Notes: generated by a model not told the origin, from the sequence alone. Counted from the stretch's first letter, positions 34,801 to 43,737 are shown. The stretch is DNA of 64,000 nucleotides from Megasphaera sp. AM44-1BH (GCF_003467125.1 NZ_QSFA01000004.1:4419-68418); one strand, 5' to 3'. Made by a program: numbers and translations.

Positions 34801-35746
34801 GACTCAAAAAAAAGAAAAGACCCGGGGAAAACGGCGGCGGACCGTAAGCCCGGGAGAACGGAAACGCCGGTTCTGGCACAGAGTGGGATTATTGGTCCTT
34901 ATCGTGCTGGCCATCATTGCAGGCGTGCTGGCGTGGTTTCATTTCCGCCCGGCACGAGCCAGTGAAGAATTTGCCCAGCAGAGCCCGGACCTGCCTCTGT
35001 ACGTATTGGTCATCGGCGTCGATGAAGAAGCGGCGCCACGGACGAATTTAGTAGGTTTGGCGGCTGTCAATAAAGAAAAGAAGACCATTGATTTCATTAT
35101 GCTGCCCAATAATACAAAAATTGAAGGACGGAAAGGCAAAGGTGTGCAGGCGCTGCAGGATATTTACACCGAAGGCGGCATGAGCCTTACCCGCGCTGTT
35201 GTAGAAGATATCTTTCACATCCGCATTCCCTATTATATTTCTTTTACGCCGGAATCGTTTGCCCGGATGATCGATATCAATGATGGCCTGCCTTTGTACG
35301 TAGAAAAACCGATGTATGGGGAAACCAATGATGGTGCCGTTGATTTCAACCTCGGTCAGGGGTATCAGCTGCTTACGGGCAGGGAAGCTGCGGGCTATAT
35401 GAGTTATAAAGATAAAGACGGCCCTCTTTTCCAGTCGCTTCGGCAGGAACGATTCCTTAAAGCATTTTATGAAGACCGGGAAACTCATTTTGGCATAACG
35501 AATGCCGTAAATGCATACCGGGTCTGGCATGATGTGGATTCCAACATATCGGCGAAAGATATGGCACGGTTGGTGTGGACTTTCCGCAATGTGCCCGTGT
35601 CGGATATTCATTTTTATATGCTGCCTGGCGAAATTGCCAAGAGCGGGGAAACAAAAACGGCGACATCGGATACGCTGTGGAATTTTGATCCTGTAGAAGT
35701 ACAGAAGATTATCGGGACGAGCATCCATGCTATAGCCAACGAATAA
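34793..35746 (+). CDS. LytR-CpsA-Psr (LCP) family protein
   Basis: 317 residues. A basic cytoplasmic N-terminus (TRGKRRRTVSPGERKRR) precedes one membrane helix (about 31-49), then an extracytoplasmic LCP domain starting near LYVLVIGVDEE. LCP enzymes transfer polymers from undecaprenyl carriers to the cell wall. The usual R-[ST]-D motif after the first strand reads RTN here (APRTNLVGLAAVN), so one metal-linked acidic residue appears replaced; the later RQERFLKAFY is kept. Activity is therefore less certain. Overlaps yqeK by eight bases. Confidence 0.82.
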   Translation: MGETQKKEKTRGKRRRTVSPGERKRRFWHRVGLLVLIVLAIIAGVLAWFHFRPARASEEFAQQSPDLPLYVLVIGVDEEAAPRTNLVGLAAVNKEKKTIDFIMLPNNTKIEGRKGKGVQALQDIYTEGGMSLTRAVVEDIFHIRIPYYISFTPESFARMIDINDGLPLYVEKPMYGETNDGAVDFNLGQGYQLLTGREAAGYMSYKDKDGPLFQSLRQERFLKAFYEDRETHFGITNAVNAYRVWHDVDSNISAKDMARLVWTFRNVPVSDIHFYMLPGEIAKSGETKTATSDTLWNFDPVEVQKIIGTSIHAIANE

Positions 35747-35789
35747 TGGCAGCATGGATGGGATATAAAAAAGGAGAAGATAGAAAGAA

Positions 35790-36170
35790 ATGCCATTAGT
35801 AATGAAAGAACAAACACACGACACAAAAGAAAAGACCTGTTATGAAATTGCGGCTCAGGCGGCATATGATAAAAAAGGCTGGGATATTGTCATTCTTGAT
35901 ATGATGACGGCATCTATTATGGCTGACTATTTTGTCATCTGTAGCGCCCGCAATACCCGCCAGGCCCAGAGTATTGCCGACAATGTGGAAGAAGAACTGG
36001 AAAAGAACGGGTATACGGTCCGGCACGTCGAAGGCTACCGCTCCGGCCGCTGGATTCTCATCGATGCCGGCGACGTCGTTACCCACGTCTTTGTCGATCA
36101 GGACCGCAGCTATTATGAACTGGAAAATCTCTGGTGTGATGCGCCGCGAATTCCGTTTGAAGGAGAATAA
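35790..36170 (+). CDS. rsfS: Ribosomal silencing factor RsfS
   Basis: 126 residues. KGWDIVILDMMTASIMADYF, FVICSARNTRQAQSIADNV, and GDVVTHVFVDQDRSYYELENLW are the RsfS/Iojap pattern. It binds L14 and blocks subunit joining under starvation. Ribosome site AAAGGAGA. cvfB begins one base after the stop. Confidence 0.95.
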   Translation: MPLVMKEQTHDTKEKTCYEIAAQAAYDKKGWDIVILDMMTASIMADYFVICSARNTRQAQSIADNVEEELEKNGYTVRHVEGYRSGRWILIDAGDVVTHVFVDQDRSYYELENLWCDAPRIPFEGE

Positions 36171-36171
36171 G

Positions 36172-37038
36172 ATGAATCAACTTTTGCAGGAAAACAGTAT
36201 TGCTACCCTGAAAGTGCTCCGTCTCGGTGAGATGGGTGCCTTTCTGGATGGCGGCACAGGCAATACGAACGATGATATCCTGCTGCACAAAAACCAGCAG
36301 ACCCATCCCGTTGCCGTCGGGGATACGGTAACCGTATTCCTGTATCATGACCCGTCAGGCCGGCTGACTGCCAGTATGCGTCTGCCGAAAATCAAGATTG
36401 GACAGATTGGGTATGCTCCCATTATCAATACAACCCGCTTCGGCGCTTTTGTCGATGTCGGGACCGAACGGGGGATTTTCATGCCCTTTGCGGAAATGAA
36501 AGGACGGCCGAAGGAAGGCGAATACGTCTGGGTCCGCCTCTATGAAGACAAATCCCACCGGCTGGCTGTATCTATGGAAGTGGAGGATGAAATGCGACGT
36601 GCTTCCCGGCCGGCGACAGATGCCAAAGTCGGGGACTGGGTAGAAGGCGCCGTCTATAACATGACTGATCAGGGAGCTTATATCATGACCCGCGAACGGT
36701 GGATTGCTTTTCTGCACCGCAGCGAATTTCACGGTCCTATCCTGATTGGACAGATGATCAAAGGCCGGATCACCTACCTGCGGGAAGATGGCCGTATCAA
36801 TATCTCTTTGCGGCCGGTCAAGGAAAAGGCTATGGATGAAGACTGCACGCAGATTCTGACTTTCCTGCAAAGCCGCAAGGGAAAGATGCCCTATAGCGAT
36901 ACGACGGCACCGGCTGTCATCAAGGCTAAATTTGGGCTGAGTAAAGCCGCATTTAAGCGTGCACTGGGACATCTCATGAAAGAAGGAAAAATCCATCAGG
37001 AAGATGGCTGGACCTATCTCGATGAGCAGCAGTCCTGA
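36172..37038 (+). CDS. cvfB: S1-domain RNA-binding protein CvfB
   Basis: 288 residues. Three S1-like modules: residues about 1-65, about 70-135 (GYAPIINTTRFGAFVDVG, ERGIFMPFAEM) and about 145-215 (VYNMTDQGAYIM), followed by a winged-helix end (FGLSKAAFKRALGHLMKEGK). This is the CvfB (YitL) arrangement. In staphylococci it influences virulence gene expression; here the role is probably general RNA binding. Last gene of the obg run; a terminator follows. Confidence 0.92.
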   Translation: MNQLLQENSIATLKVLRLGEMGAFLDGGTGNTNDDILLHKNQQTHPVAVGDTVTVFLYHDPSGRLTASMRLPKIKIGQIGYAPIINTTRFGAFVDVGTERGIFMPFAEMKGRPKEGEYVWVRLYEDKSHRLAVSMEVEDEMRRASRPATDAKVGDWVEGAVYNMTDQGAYIMTRERWIAFLHRSEFHGPILIGQMIKGRITYLREDGRINISLRPVKEKAMDEDCTQILTFLQSRKGKMPYSDTTAPAVIKAKFGLSKAAFKRALGHLMKEGKIHQEDGWTYLDEQQS

Positions 37039-37113
37039 TTGCTACATGATTTCTTTGCAAAAAACGCATATATAAAACTTTTGATTTTTTAAAGTACGTT
37101 TTAGATACGCAAT

Positions 37114-37147
37114 AGAGTTTGTCCGATGGACAAACTCTGTTTTTTTG
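37114..37147 (+). terminator. Terminator of the obg-to-cvfB run
   Basis: AGAGTTTGTCC (37114-37124) and GGACAAACTCT (37128-37138) form a perfect 11-pair stem with a three-base loop, followed by T-rich sequence. Confidence 0.88.
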
Positions 37148-37300
37148 TCTGTTATGTCCAGCCGTATGGGAAAACAGTATTACTTAGCAAACACATATTG
37201 TATACAAGATACAGAACATGAAAAAATACAAATTTAGCGCCAATTAATATAAAATATAATCGTTTATTTTAAATTTTTAAATTATTTTTACGTAAAACTC

Positions 37301-37329
37301 TTGAAAAATATTAATAAATGTTCTATACT
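37301..37329 (+). promoter_or_regulatory. Promoter for the symporter pair
   Basis: TTGAAA (37301-37306), 17 bases, TATACT (37324-37329), at the end of a very AT-rich upstream region (about 37180-37330) that could act as an UP element. The rest of the gene-free stretch 37039-37300 holds only the terminator and AT-rich sequence. Confidence 0.65.
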
Positions 37330-37352
37330 TTAGTCATTCAGTGAACTGAAAA

Positions 37353-37425
37353 CTTCAGGACATTAAGGGGAAGGATGAATATTTTTATTGAATATAAGAA
37401 TATTCATGCGTATTATGCCCTGAAG
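37353..37425 (+). promoter_or_regulatory. Structured 5' leader with nested inverted repeats
   Basis: CTTCAGG (37353-37359) pairs with CCTGAAG (37419-37425), enclosing ATGAATATT (37375-37383) paired with AATATTCAT (37399-37407). It starts about 20 bases after the predicted transcription start and ends 30 bases before the DUF3311 start codon. No T-run follows, so it is not a plain terminator. I do not recognise a known riboswitch class. Confidence 0.45.
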
Positions 37426-37454
37426 GAATACCAACTGGAAAGGAGAGAGGGTTT

Positions 37455-37694
37455 ATGCGAGTGCTGATTACAGCCATACCATTCATCTGGTCTATCTTCT
37501 GTCTGCCTTTTGTCAATGTGGCTCATCCCTTCGTGCTGGGGATACCCTTTGTTGCCTTTTGGGAACTGGCAGGAATCATCATTTCCGTAATCGCGTTGCA
37601 GCTGTTGTGGAATGTGGACCACAAACCCGGCGGCATTGCCTCAAAGGATCATTTGTATATGGATCCGAACGTCAGCCGTGATGACATCAAATAA
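37455..37694 (+). CDS. Small membrane partner of the symporter (DUF3311-type)
   Basis: 79 residues with two membrane segments (about 4-20 and 26-50) and a polar tail. Small proteins of this kind (DUF3311/DUF997-like) are found directly upstream of sodium:solute symporters and are thought to be accessory subunits. Ribosome site AAAGGAGAG. The symporter begins about 23 bases after its stop. Confidence 0.72.
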   Translation: MRVLITAIPFIWSIFCLPFVNVAHPFVLGIPFVAFWELAGIIISVIALQLLWNVDHKPGGIASKDHLYMDPNVSRDDIK

Positions 37695-37717
37695 TTGCAA
37701 GAGGGGATGTGAACTGG

Positions 37718-39181
37718 ATGGATAATTTTGGTGCATTAGTTATTTTATTTGTCTTTATTATCGGCATTTCTATCCTCGGTGCCATTCCGGGCCTGAAGGA
37801 TAGAAAGATGAGTGCTGAAAACTGGGCTGTCGGCGGCCGTAATTTCGGACGCTGGCTGAACTGGTTCATTATGTGCGGGGAAGTATACACCGCCTTTGCT
37901 TTTTTAGGTGCCAGCGGCTGGGCATATGCCCGTGGGGGCCCTACCTTTTATATTCTGGCCTATGGCGGCCTGGCATATCTCGTAGGCTATCACGTACTGC
38001 CCCGTGTCTGTGCACTCGGCCATCGTCATAAACTGGTCACTCAGGCGGACATGGTAGAATATCTGTACAGCAGTCGTCCGCTGGGGATTTTTATTTCCTG
38101 CGTCGGCGTTGCATTCCTTCTGCCGTATCTGCAGCTTCAGCTGACTGCTCTGGGCCTCATCGTAGAAGTAGCTTCTCTCGGTGCCATCGGCCGTGTCCAG
38201 GCTATGCTTATCGCCTTCGTCATGGTTGCGGCATTCGTTTTCCTGAGCGGCCTGAAAGGTGTTGCTTCGACAGCCGTCTTCAAAGATGTCAGCATGATCG
38301 CCGCTATGCTGATTTTTGGTATTTATCTTCCGTATCATTACTGTGGCGGTTTCTCTGAAATGTTTACAGCCGTGGAATCGATCAAACCCGATTTTCTGAC
38401 CTTCCCTGGCGGCACGAAGAACCTCGATGTGACATGGGGGATGTCCACCATAGCTCTGACTGCTCTGGGCTTTTATATGTGGCCCCATTTTTCGACCAAT
38501 ACATTCAGTGCAAAAGACCCGGATGTGCCACGTCATAATGCCATTTACCTGCCTTTTGCCCAGCTGGCACTGATTTTCCCCATGCTCGTCGGCTTTACGG
38601 CAGTTATCGTATACGCCAGCAATCCGCTGCCCCGTACCGATATGGCATTCCTGTTCCTGGTTAAAGACACATTCCCGACATGGGTACTGGGAATCCTCGG
38701 CGGTGCCGGTGCACTGGCCTGCATGATTCCCGCAGCTGACCTGCTCCTTTCCACGTCGCTGCTCATTTCCCGCAATATCTATGTACGCGGATTCCGTCAT
38801 AACGACGAACACGTTTCACCGGAACACATGAAGAACGTAGCCCGGTATCTCATCCTCATCCTGACGGCTATTGCTCTGTATCTCTCCATTTTCCATGCCA
38901 ATCTGCTAGTCAATCTGCTGCTTACGGGCTATGCCGGCGTTACCCAGTTCTTCCCGATCATCGTCCTCGGCCTGTTCTGGAAGAAAGCCAGCAAACTCGG
39001 TGCCGTCTGCGGCCTGATTGTCGGCGAATTCCTGGTATTTTTCCTCATCCTGAGCAAGATGGACCCCGTCGCTCTCGGTTCGGTCCATATCAATGCCGGT
39101 TTCTTTGCCCTTTGCATCAATACGATCGTATTCGTCATTGTCAGCATGATTACCTCGTCGGGCAAGACCAAGATGATCTGA
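37718..39181 (+). CDS. Sodium:solute symporter (SSS family)
   Basis: 487 residues, about 13 membrane segments. The conserved N-terminal WAVGGRNFGRWLNWFIMCGE, LVTQADMVEYLYSSRPLG, and ACMIPAADLLLSTSLLISRN are SSS features, closest in feel to the monocarboxylate/organic-acid group that carries a small upstream partner. Substrate not identifiable from sequence. GAGGGG (37701-37706) sits better with the ATG at 37718 than with an in-frame GTG at 37709. Preferred cargo in an anaerobe might be lactate, pyruvate or another short acid (inference). Confidence 0.82.
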   Translation: MDNFGALVILFVFIIGISILGAIPGLKDRKMSAENWAVGGRNFGRWLNWFIMCGEVYTAFAFLGASGWAYARGGPTFYILAYGGLAYLVGYHVLPRVCALGHRHKLVTQADMVEYLYSSRPLGIFISCVGVAFLLPYLQLQLTALGLIVEVASLGAIGRVQAMLIAFVMVAAFVFLSGLKGVASTAVFKDVSMIAAMLIFGIYLPYHYCGGFSEMFTAVESIKPDFLTFPGGTKNLDVTWGMSTIALTALGFYMWPHFSTNTFSAKDPDVPRHNAIYLPFAQLALIFPMLVGFTAVIVYASNPLPRTDMAFLFLVKDTFPTWVLGILGGAGALACMIPAADLLLSTSLLISRNIYVRGFRHNDEHVSPEHMKNVARYLILILTAIALYLSIFHANLLVNLLLTGYAGVTQFFPIIVLGLFWKKASKLGAVCGLIVGEFLVFFLILSKMDPVALGSVHINAGFFALCINTIVFVIVSMITSSGKTKMI

Positions 39182-39199
39182 TGGCTTCCATCCTCCTGA

Positions 39200-39228
39200 T
39201 TGACAACTCCGGCAAGATTTGCTATGAT
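39200..39228 (+). promoter_or_regulatory. Promoter of the glycine T-box transcript
   Basis: Consensus TTGACA (39200-39205), 17 bases, TATGAT (39223-39228), directly ahead of the T-box. Confidence 0.75.
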
Positions 39229-39457
39229 AGGTGGCATGAAAGCCGATGAAAGAAAGTAGTATGCAGTCCGCCACAGCGAGGCAGGGAAGGTGTGAGCCTG
39301 CCAGAAGGAGTGCAGAAGGCATTCTGAAGGCAGCAGCCGGAAGCCGGTATGGTGTGTATGACTGCATAAAGTGAGCGGGTCAATCGACCAATCAGGGTGG
39401 AACCGCGGGTGTTAACTCGTCCCTGTAACATCAGAAGATGTTACAGGGACTTTTTTT
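39229..39457 (+). promoter_or_regulatory. T-box riboswitch (glycine) for glyQS
   Basis: The invariant T-box sequence AGGGTGGAACCGCGG is at 39394-39408, AGTA-type stem I sequence is near 39257-39260, and a terminator follows. In the specifier region TGCAGAAGGCATTCTG the codon GGC (39318-39320) fits glycine, matching the genes behind it. Uncharged tRNA-Gly should stabilise the antiterminator and allow glyQS transcription; this is established for the class. Confidence 0.93.
39419..39457 (+). terminator. T-box terminator
   Basis: GTCCCTGTAACATC (39419-39432) and GATGTTACAGGGAC (39437-39450) form a perfect 14-pair stem followed by seven T. Its 5' arm can instead pair with the T-box sequence. Confidence 0.92.
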
Positions 39458-39476
39458 GTACAGGAGGGAAAGCAAC

Positions 39477-40352
39477 ATGAACTTTCAGGAAATGAGCTTC
39501 GCATTGAAGAAATTTTGGTCCTCCCAAGGCTGCATCATCCAGGAACCGTATGATGTAGAAAAAGGGGCAGGCACAATGAATCCGGCGACGTTCCTGCGTA
39601 CGCTGGGACCGGAACCGTGGCACGTCGCCTATGTCGAACCGTCCCGCCGTCCGGCAGACGGCCGTTATGGCGATAATCCAAACCGGTTATATCAGCATCA
39701 TCAGTTCCAGGTCATCTGCAAGCCGAGCCCGGACAATATCCAGGAACTGTATCTGCAGAGCCTGGAAGTACTGGGCATCAATCCCAAAGAACACGATATC
39801 CGTTTTGTCGAAGATAACTGGGAATCGCCAACACTGGGTGCCTGGGGCCTCGGCTGGGAAGTCTGGCTTGACGGCATGGAAGTCACGCAGTTCACCTATT
39901 TCCAGCAGGTAGGCGGTATCGACGTCCATCCCGTATCATCGGAAATCACATACGGCATGGAACGCCTTGCCATGTATATCCAGGGCGTAGACAACGTATA
40001 TGATCTGGAATGGACAGACGGCGTAACCTATGGTGATATTTTCCACCAGAACGAATTCGAACAGTCGTCCTATGCCTTTGAAGTCAGCGATGCCAAGCTG
40101 CTGTTCCATCTCTTTGACCTCTATGAAGCCGAAGCTATGCGGACGATTGAAGCCGGGTTTGTCCTTCCGGCGTATGACTATGCGCTGAAATGCTCCCATA
40201 CGTTCAATCTGCTCGATGCACGGGGTGCTATCAGCGTCAGTGAACGTGCTGCATTCATCGGCCGTGTCCGCAATTTATCCCGGGCCTGCGCCAAAGCCTA
40301 TCTCGAACAGCGTAAAAAACTGGGGTTCCCTATGTTGAAGGAGGAAAAATAA
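39477..40352 (+). CDS. glyQ: Glycyl-tRNA synthetase alpha subunit
   Basis: 291 residues. FWSSQGCIIQEPYDVEKGAG, NPATFLRTLGPEPWHVAYVE and QFQVICKPSPDNIQELYLQS are GlyQ blocks. The catalytic alpha subunit of the bacterial alpha2-beta2 enzyme. The ATG at 39477 follows AGGAGGG and lies after the T-box terminator; an in-frame start upstream would be inside the terminator. glyS starts directly after the stop. Confidence 0.97.
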   Translation: MNFQEMSFALKKFWSSQGCIIQEPYDVEKGAGTMNPATFLRTLGPEPWHVAYVEPSRRPADGRYGDNPNRLYQHHQFQVICKPSPDNIQELYLQSLEVLGINPKEHDIRFVEDNWESPTLGAWGLGWEVWLDGMEVTQFTYFQQVGGIDVHPVSSEITYGMERLAMYIQGVDNVYDLEWTDGVTYGDIFHQNEFEQSSYAFEVSDAKLLFHLFDLYEAEAMRTIEAGFVLPAYDYALKCSHTFNLLDARGAISVSERAAFIGRVRNLSRACAKAYLEQRKKLGFPMLKEEK

Positions 40353-42401
40353 ATGAGCAAAGATTTACTGCTTGAAATTGGTACGGAAGAAATCCCGGCT
40401 CATTATATGCCGAGTATCCTCAGTCAGATTAAGGATCTGGCCCATAAAAAACTGGACGAAGCCAATATATCGTACGAATCCATCCGCTCCCTGGGCACAC
40501 CACGCCGTGTCGCTCTCCTTGTTGGTGGCGTTGCGGAAAAGCAGTCTGATGTATCGGCCAAAAATAAAGGACCGTCTGTCAAAATTGCCTATGACAGTGA
40601 AGGCAATCCGACAAAGGCTGCTATGGGATTTGCCCGTGGTCAGAAAATTGCCGTAGAAGACCTGGTTGTTGAAGACGGCTATGTCTATGCCAATGTCACG
40701 ACCGTCGGCAAGGATACAGCCGGCCTCTTACCGGATATCCTGAAAGACATCATCCTGTCTCTGAGCTTCCCCAAAAGCATGATCTGGGGTGACCAGACAG
40801 TCCATTTCGTACGGCCTCTGCGCTGGTTCGTAGCCCTTTTCGGCACAGATGTAGTTCCTTTTGAAATCGCCAAGGTTAAATCAGGGCGCATCAGCCGTGG
40901 CCATCGTTTCCTGGGAACCGGTGATTTTGAAATCCCGTCTATGAAAGACTATGAAAGCGTAACAAGAGAACACTTCCTCATCGTCAATCCGGAAGAACGC
41001 AAACAGATGATTCTTCAGGGCATGCAGAAACTGGCTGACGAAAAAGGCGGTACCATCATCATGGATGAAGATCTCCTGGAAGAAGTCGTGTTCCTTGTGG
41101 AATATCCGACAGCTTTGTGCGGCGAATTTGACAGAGAATTCCTGCAGCTTCCGGAAGCAGCCATTATTACGCCGATGAAAGACCATCAGCGGTATTTCCC
41201 CATGCGTGATAAAGACGGCAAGCTCATGAACCTCTTCCTTACCGTCCGCAACGGCGACGATTATCATCTGGAAACAGTCCAGCACGGTAACGAACGGGTC
41301 CTGCGCGCCCGTCTCGATGATGCCAAGTTCTTCTTTGAAGAAGATAAGAAGAAAAAACTCATTGACCGCGTCGATGATCTGCAGCGCATTGTATTCCAGG
41401 ACGGTCTGGGTACACTCAAAGATAAGGCACAGCGTCTGGAACAGATTACGACATTCCTCAATCACAAACTGGACCTGGGTCTCGACGATGGCGACCTTAC
41501 GCGCCTGTCCGACCTGGCCAAGACAGATCTTCTGACCCAGATGGTTGCTGAATTTACGGAACTTCAGGGCGTCATGGGCCGGGAATATGCCATGATTGAC
41601 GGCGAAAAGCAGGAAATCGCCGATGCTATCAATGAACAGTATCTGCCCCGTTTTGCTGGTGATGAACTGCCTCAGACGACGATGGGCAAAGTCCTGGGCA
41701 TTGCTGATAAGTTCGATACCATCACCGGTTCGTTCAGCCTGGGTCTTATCCCGACGGGTTCCCAGGACCCCTTTGCCCTGCGCCGCCAGACTATCGGTAT
41801 CCTGAATATTCTCATGGATGCCGGCTGGAATCTCAATTGTGACGAAGTCTTTGCTTTCATCTTAAGTCTGCTCCATGTAGAAGGGGATAAGCAGGCAGAA
41901 GTCATAGGCCAGCTCAATGAATACTTCACGCTGCGCCTGAAAAATATTTTCCAGGATAAAGGCATGGATTATCATATCATCGACTGCGTACTGGCATCGG
42001 ATACACTCAATGCGGCAGAAGCTGCCAGGAGAGCCGATGCGCTCATCAAGGCAGATCTCATGAGCCAGACCGACTTGCTTCAGGCCTACACCCGTGTAGG
42101 GAATATGGTCAAGGATGCCGATGATACCCAGGTAAATCCGGACCTGTTTGAAACAGAAGAAGAACGGGCTCTTTATGGAGCTGTCGTAGCTATGCAGGCC
42201 AACCTGCCACAAAAATATGCCGTATACGATTACGCTGGTGCTGCCGAAGTCCTGGCTGAAGGCATCGGAGCTATCAACGCCTTCCTCGATAATGTACTGG
42301 TTATGCACAAAGACGAAGCGGTCAAGCAAAACCGCCTCAATCTCCTGACGCTGACATTCAGCCTGATCCGGCCCATTGGGGATATCAAGAAATTGAGCTG
42401 A
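40353..42401 (+). CDS. glyS: Glycyl-tRNA synthetase beta subunit
   Basis: 682 residues, the usual length. LLLEIGTEEIPAHYMPSIL, LGTPRRVALLV, MKDHQRYFPMRD and the C-terminal anticodon-binding-like region (KDEAVKQNRLNLLTLTFSLI) match GlyS. It forms the heteromer with GlyQ and handles tRNA recognition. AAGGAGG precedes its ATG. Confidence 0.97.
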   Translation: MSKDLLLEIGTEEIPAHYMPSILSQIKDLAHKKLDEANISYESIRSLGTPRRVALLVGGVAEKQSDVSAKNKGPSVKIAYDSEGNPTKAAMGFARGQKIAVEDLVVEDGYVYANVTTVGKDTAGLLPDILKDIILSLSFPKSMIWGDQTVHFVRPLRWFVALFGTDVVPFEIAKVKSGRISRGHRFLGTGDFEIPSMKDYESVTREHFLIVNPEERKQMILQGMQKLADEKGGTIIMDEDLLEEVVFLVEYPTALCGEFDREFLQLPEAAIITPMKDHQRYFPMRDKDGKLMNLFLTVRNGDDYHLETVQHGNERVLRARLDDAKFFFEEDKKKKLIDRVDDLQRIVFQDGLGTLKDKAQRLEQITTFLNHKLDLGLDDGDLTRLSDLAKTDLLTQMVAEFTELQGVMGREYAMIDGEKQEIADAINEQYLPRFAGDELPQTTMGKVLGIADKFDTITGSFSLGLIPTGSQDPFALRRQTIGILNILMDAGWNLNCDEVFAFILSLLHVEGDKQAEVIGQLNEYFTLRLKNIFQDKGMDYHIIDCVLASDTLNAAEAARRADALIKADLMSQTDLLQAYTRVGNMVKDADDTQVNPDLFETEEERALYGAVVAMQANLPQKYAVYDYAGAAEVLAEGIGAINAFLDNVLVMHKDEAVKQNRLNLLTLTFSLIRPIGDIKKLS

Positions 42402-42450
42402 TGATACGGGCTGTGTGTGTCACAGTCTTCTTACAGTCTGTGGTATACAG

Positions 42451-42479
42451 CTGACGGCATGACAAATTCATGATATAAT
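42451..42479 (+). promoter_or_regulatory. Promoter before the 42.5-kb exported protein
   Basis: CTGACG (42451-42456), 17 bases, perfect TATAAT (42474-42479). The hairpin that follows begins about 12 bases downstream, almost at the predicted transcription start. Confidence 0.55.
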
Positions 42480-42490
42480 AGAACCAAAAA

Positions 42491-42520
42491 TAGATGTGGA
42501 TTTGTTCCACATCTATTTTT
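42491..42520 (+). terminator. Hairpin with T-run (glyS terminator or 5' hairpin)
   Basis: TAGATGTGGA (42491-42500) and TCCACATCTA (42506-42515) are perfectly paired, then five T. It can end glyS transcription. Because it follows the next promoter closely, it also forms the 5' end of the next transcript. Confidence 0.75.
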
Positions 42521-42549
42521 GAATGATGTATACGAAGGGAATGGTATGG

Positions 42550-43116
42550 ATGAAAGGAAAGAAAATCGCGCTGCTTCTGGCTGGTCTGGCTCTCGTTTCT
42601 TCCACGGCCCTGGCAGCAAATACACCGTATGGACTGCTGGACAGCTCTGATAAAGACAGCTATGCCAAAATCATGGTCTATCAGGCCAACGATATGAATT
42701 ATTACCGCTACATCAACAGCACTTATCATTATGCGCTGGATATCCCGACAGAAGTCAATAAAGCCGACGAAAACGAAGGGGGAGATGGCTGTTATTTCCA
42801 GGACCTCAAAAATAAAGTCGTCGTCACGACCTATGCTGTCAAGAACCAGATGAATTTCTCTCTCGATGAATTGTACAACATGGATATCGGCATGAACGGG
42901 TCACCAAAACTGACGACAAATAATAAGACCATCAATCACTACACCATCGCCTGGACGAAGGACGGCAAAAATTTCTACAAAGAATTGTATCTCCTGAATG
43001 ATACGAATACCTATGTCTGCTTCTCCGTCGTCTATCCGACCAAGATGGAAAAGAAATATCAGAAATACATTTTCCACATGAGCCAGAGTTTCATGCCCAG
43101 CGGAGCTGTTATCTAA
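42550..43116 (+). CDS. Exported protein of unknown function
   Basis: 188 residues. MKGKKIALLLAGLALVSSTA and LAA give a standard signal peptide (cleavage about 23-25). The mature part is rich in Tyr, Asn and Asp, with the strands YHYALDIPTEV and HYTIAWTKDGKNF that suggest a small beta-rich domain, and a single Cys or two. No family recognised. The ATG at 42550 has AAGGGA nine bases upstream; ATGs at 42523 and 42541 are less well placed. Confidence 0.65.
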   Translation: MKGKKIALLLAGLALVSSTALAANTPYGLLDSSDKDSYAKIMVYQANDMNYYRYINSTYHYALDIPTEVNKADENEGGDGCYFQDLKNKVVVTTYAVKNQMNFSLDELYNMDIGMNGSPKLTTNNKTINHYTIAWTKDGKNFYKELYLLNDTNTYVCFSVVYPTKMEKKYQKYIFHMSQSFMPSGAVI

Positions 43117-43122
43117 AAAAGC

Positions 43123-43151
43123 TTGCAATCCTGTTACTCCTATGGTATAAT
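43123..43151 (+). promoter_or_regulatory. Promoter for rplS
   Basis: TTGCAA (43123-43128), 17 bases, TATAAT (43146-43151). The leader of roughly 90 bases before rplS has pairing potential (GTGACGCG-like arms around 43190-43225) and could be an L19 leader; I could not confirm that. Confidence 0.7.
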
Positions 43152-43245
43152 ATCGCTGTTAATTTAGGCAGTCCTCTGTCCGTAAGGCGATTGTCACAGC
43201 TAGGTGATGACGCGGGCACGAATGTCTTATAGGAGGAAAATAAAC

Positions 43246-43587
43246 ATGAACATCATCAGCGTACTTGAACAAGAACAGCTTCGTAACGACATTCCTGATT
43301 TCCGCCCTGGCGATACAGTCAAGGTACACGTAAAGGTTGTCGAAGGCAACCGTGAACGTATCCAGGTATTCGAAGGCGTCGTTATCGGCCGTCAGAACGG
43401 CGGTGTCCGTGAAACCTTCACGGTTCGTCGTATTTCCTACGGTGTAGGCGTTGAACGTACTTTCCTGGTACATTCTCCGCGTCTGGCTAAAATCGAAGTT
43501 GTACGTCATGGTATCGTTCGTCGTGCAAAGCTGAACTATCTGCGCGGTCTTACAGGCAAAGCTGCCCGTATCCGCGAACGCCGCTAA
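43246..43587 (+). CDS. rplS: 50S ribosomal protein L19
   Basis: 113 residues. FRPGDTVKVHVKVVEGNRER, FEGVVIGRQNGGVRETFTVR and GVGVERTFLVHSPRLAKIEV are the L19 sequence pattern, with a basic C-terminus. The ATG follows AGGAGG. It is transcribed alone here, with its own promoter and terminator, not beside trmD/rimM as in many genomes. Confidence 0.98.
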   Translation: MNIISVLEQEQLRNDIPDFRPGDTVKVHVKVVEGNRERIQVFEGVVIGRQNGGVRETFTVRRISYGVGVERTFLVHSPRLAKIEVVRHGIVRRAKLNYLRGLTGKAARIRERR

Positions 43588-43607
43588 TTTGCAGGCAAGA
43601 ACACTGG

Positions 43608-43638
43608 AAAAAAGGCTGTCCTATGACAGCCTTTTTTT
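43608..43638 (+). terminator. rplS terminator
   Basis: AAAAAAGGCTGTC (43608-43620) and GACAGCCTTTTTTT (43625-43638) around a four-base loop. Confidence 0.9.
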
Positions 43639-43737
43639 ACTACCTTTTACGGCCCTCCTATGGCATGGGACCGTGACGTATGGTATAATAAACAGCAGGA
43701 TGAATTAAATTACAAGTATTTAATGAGGTGATTTATT

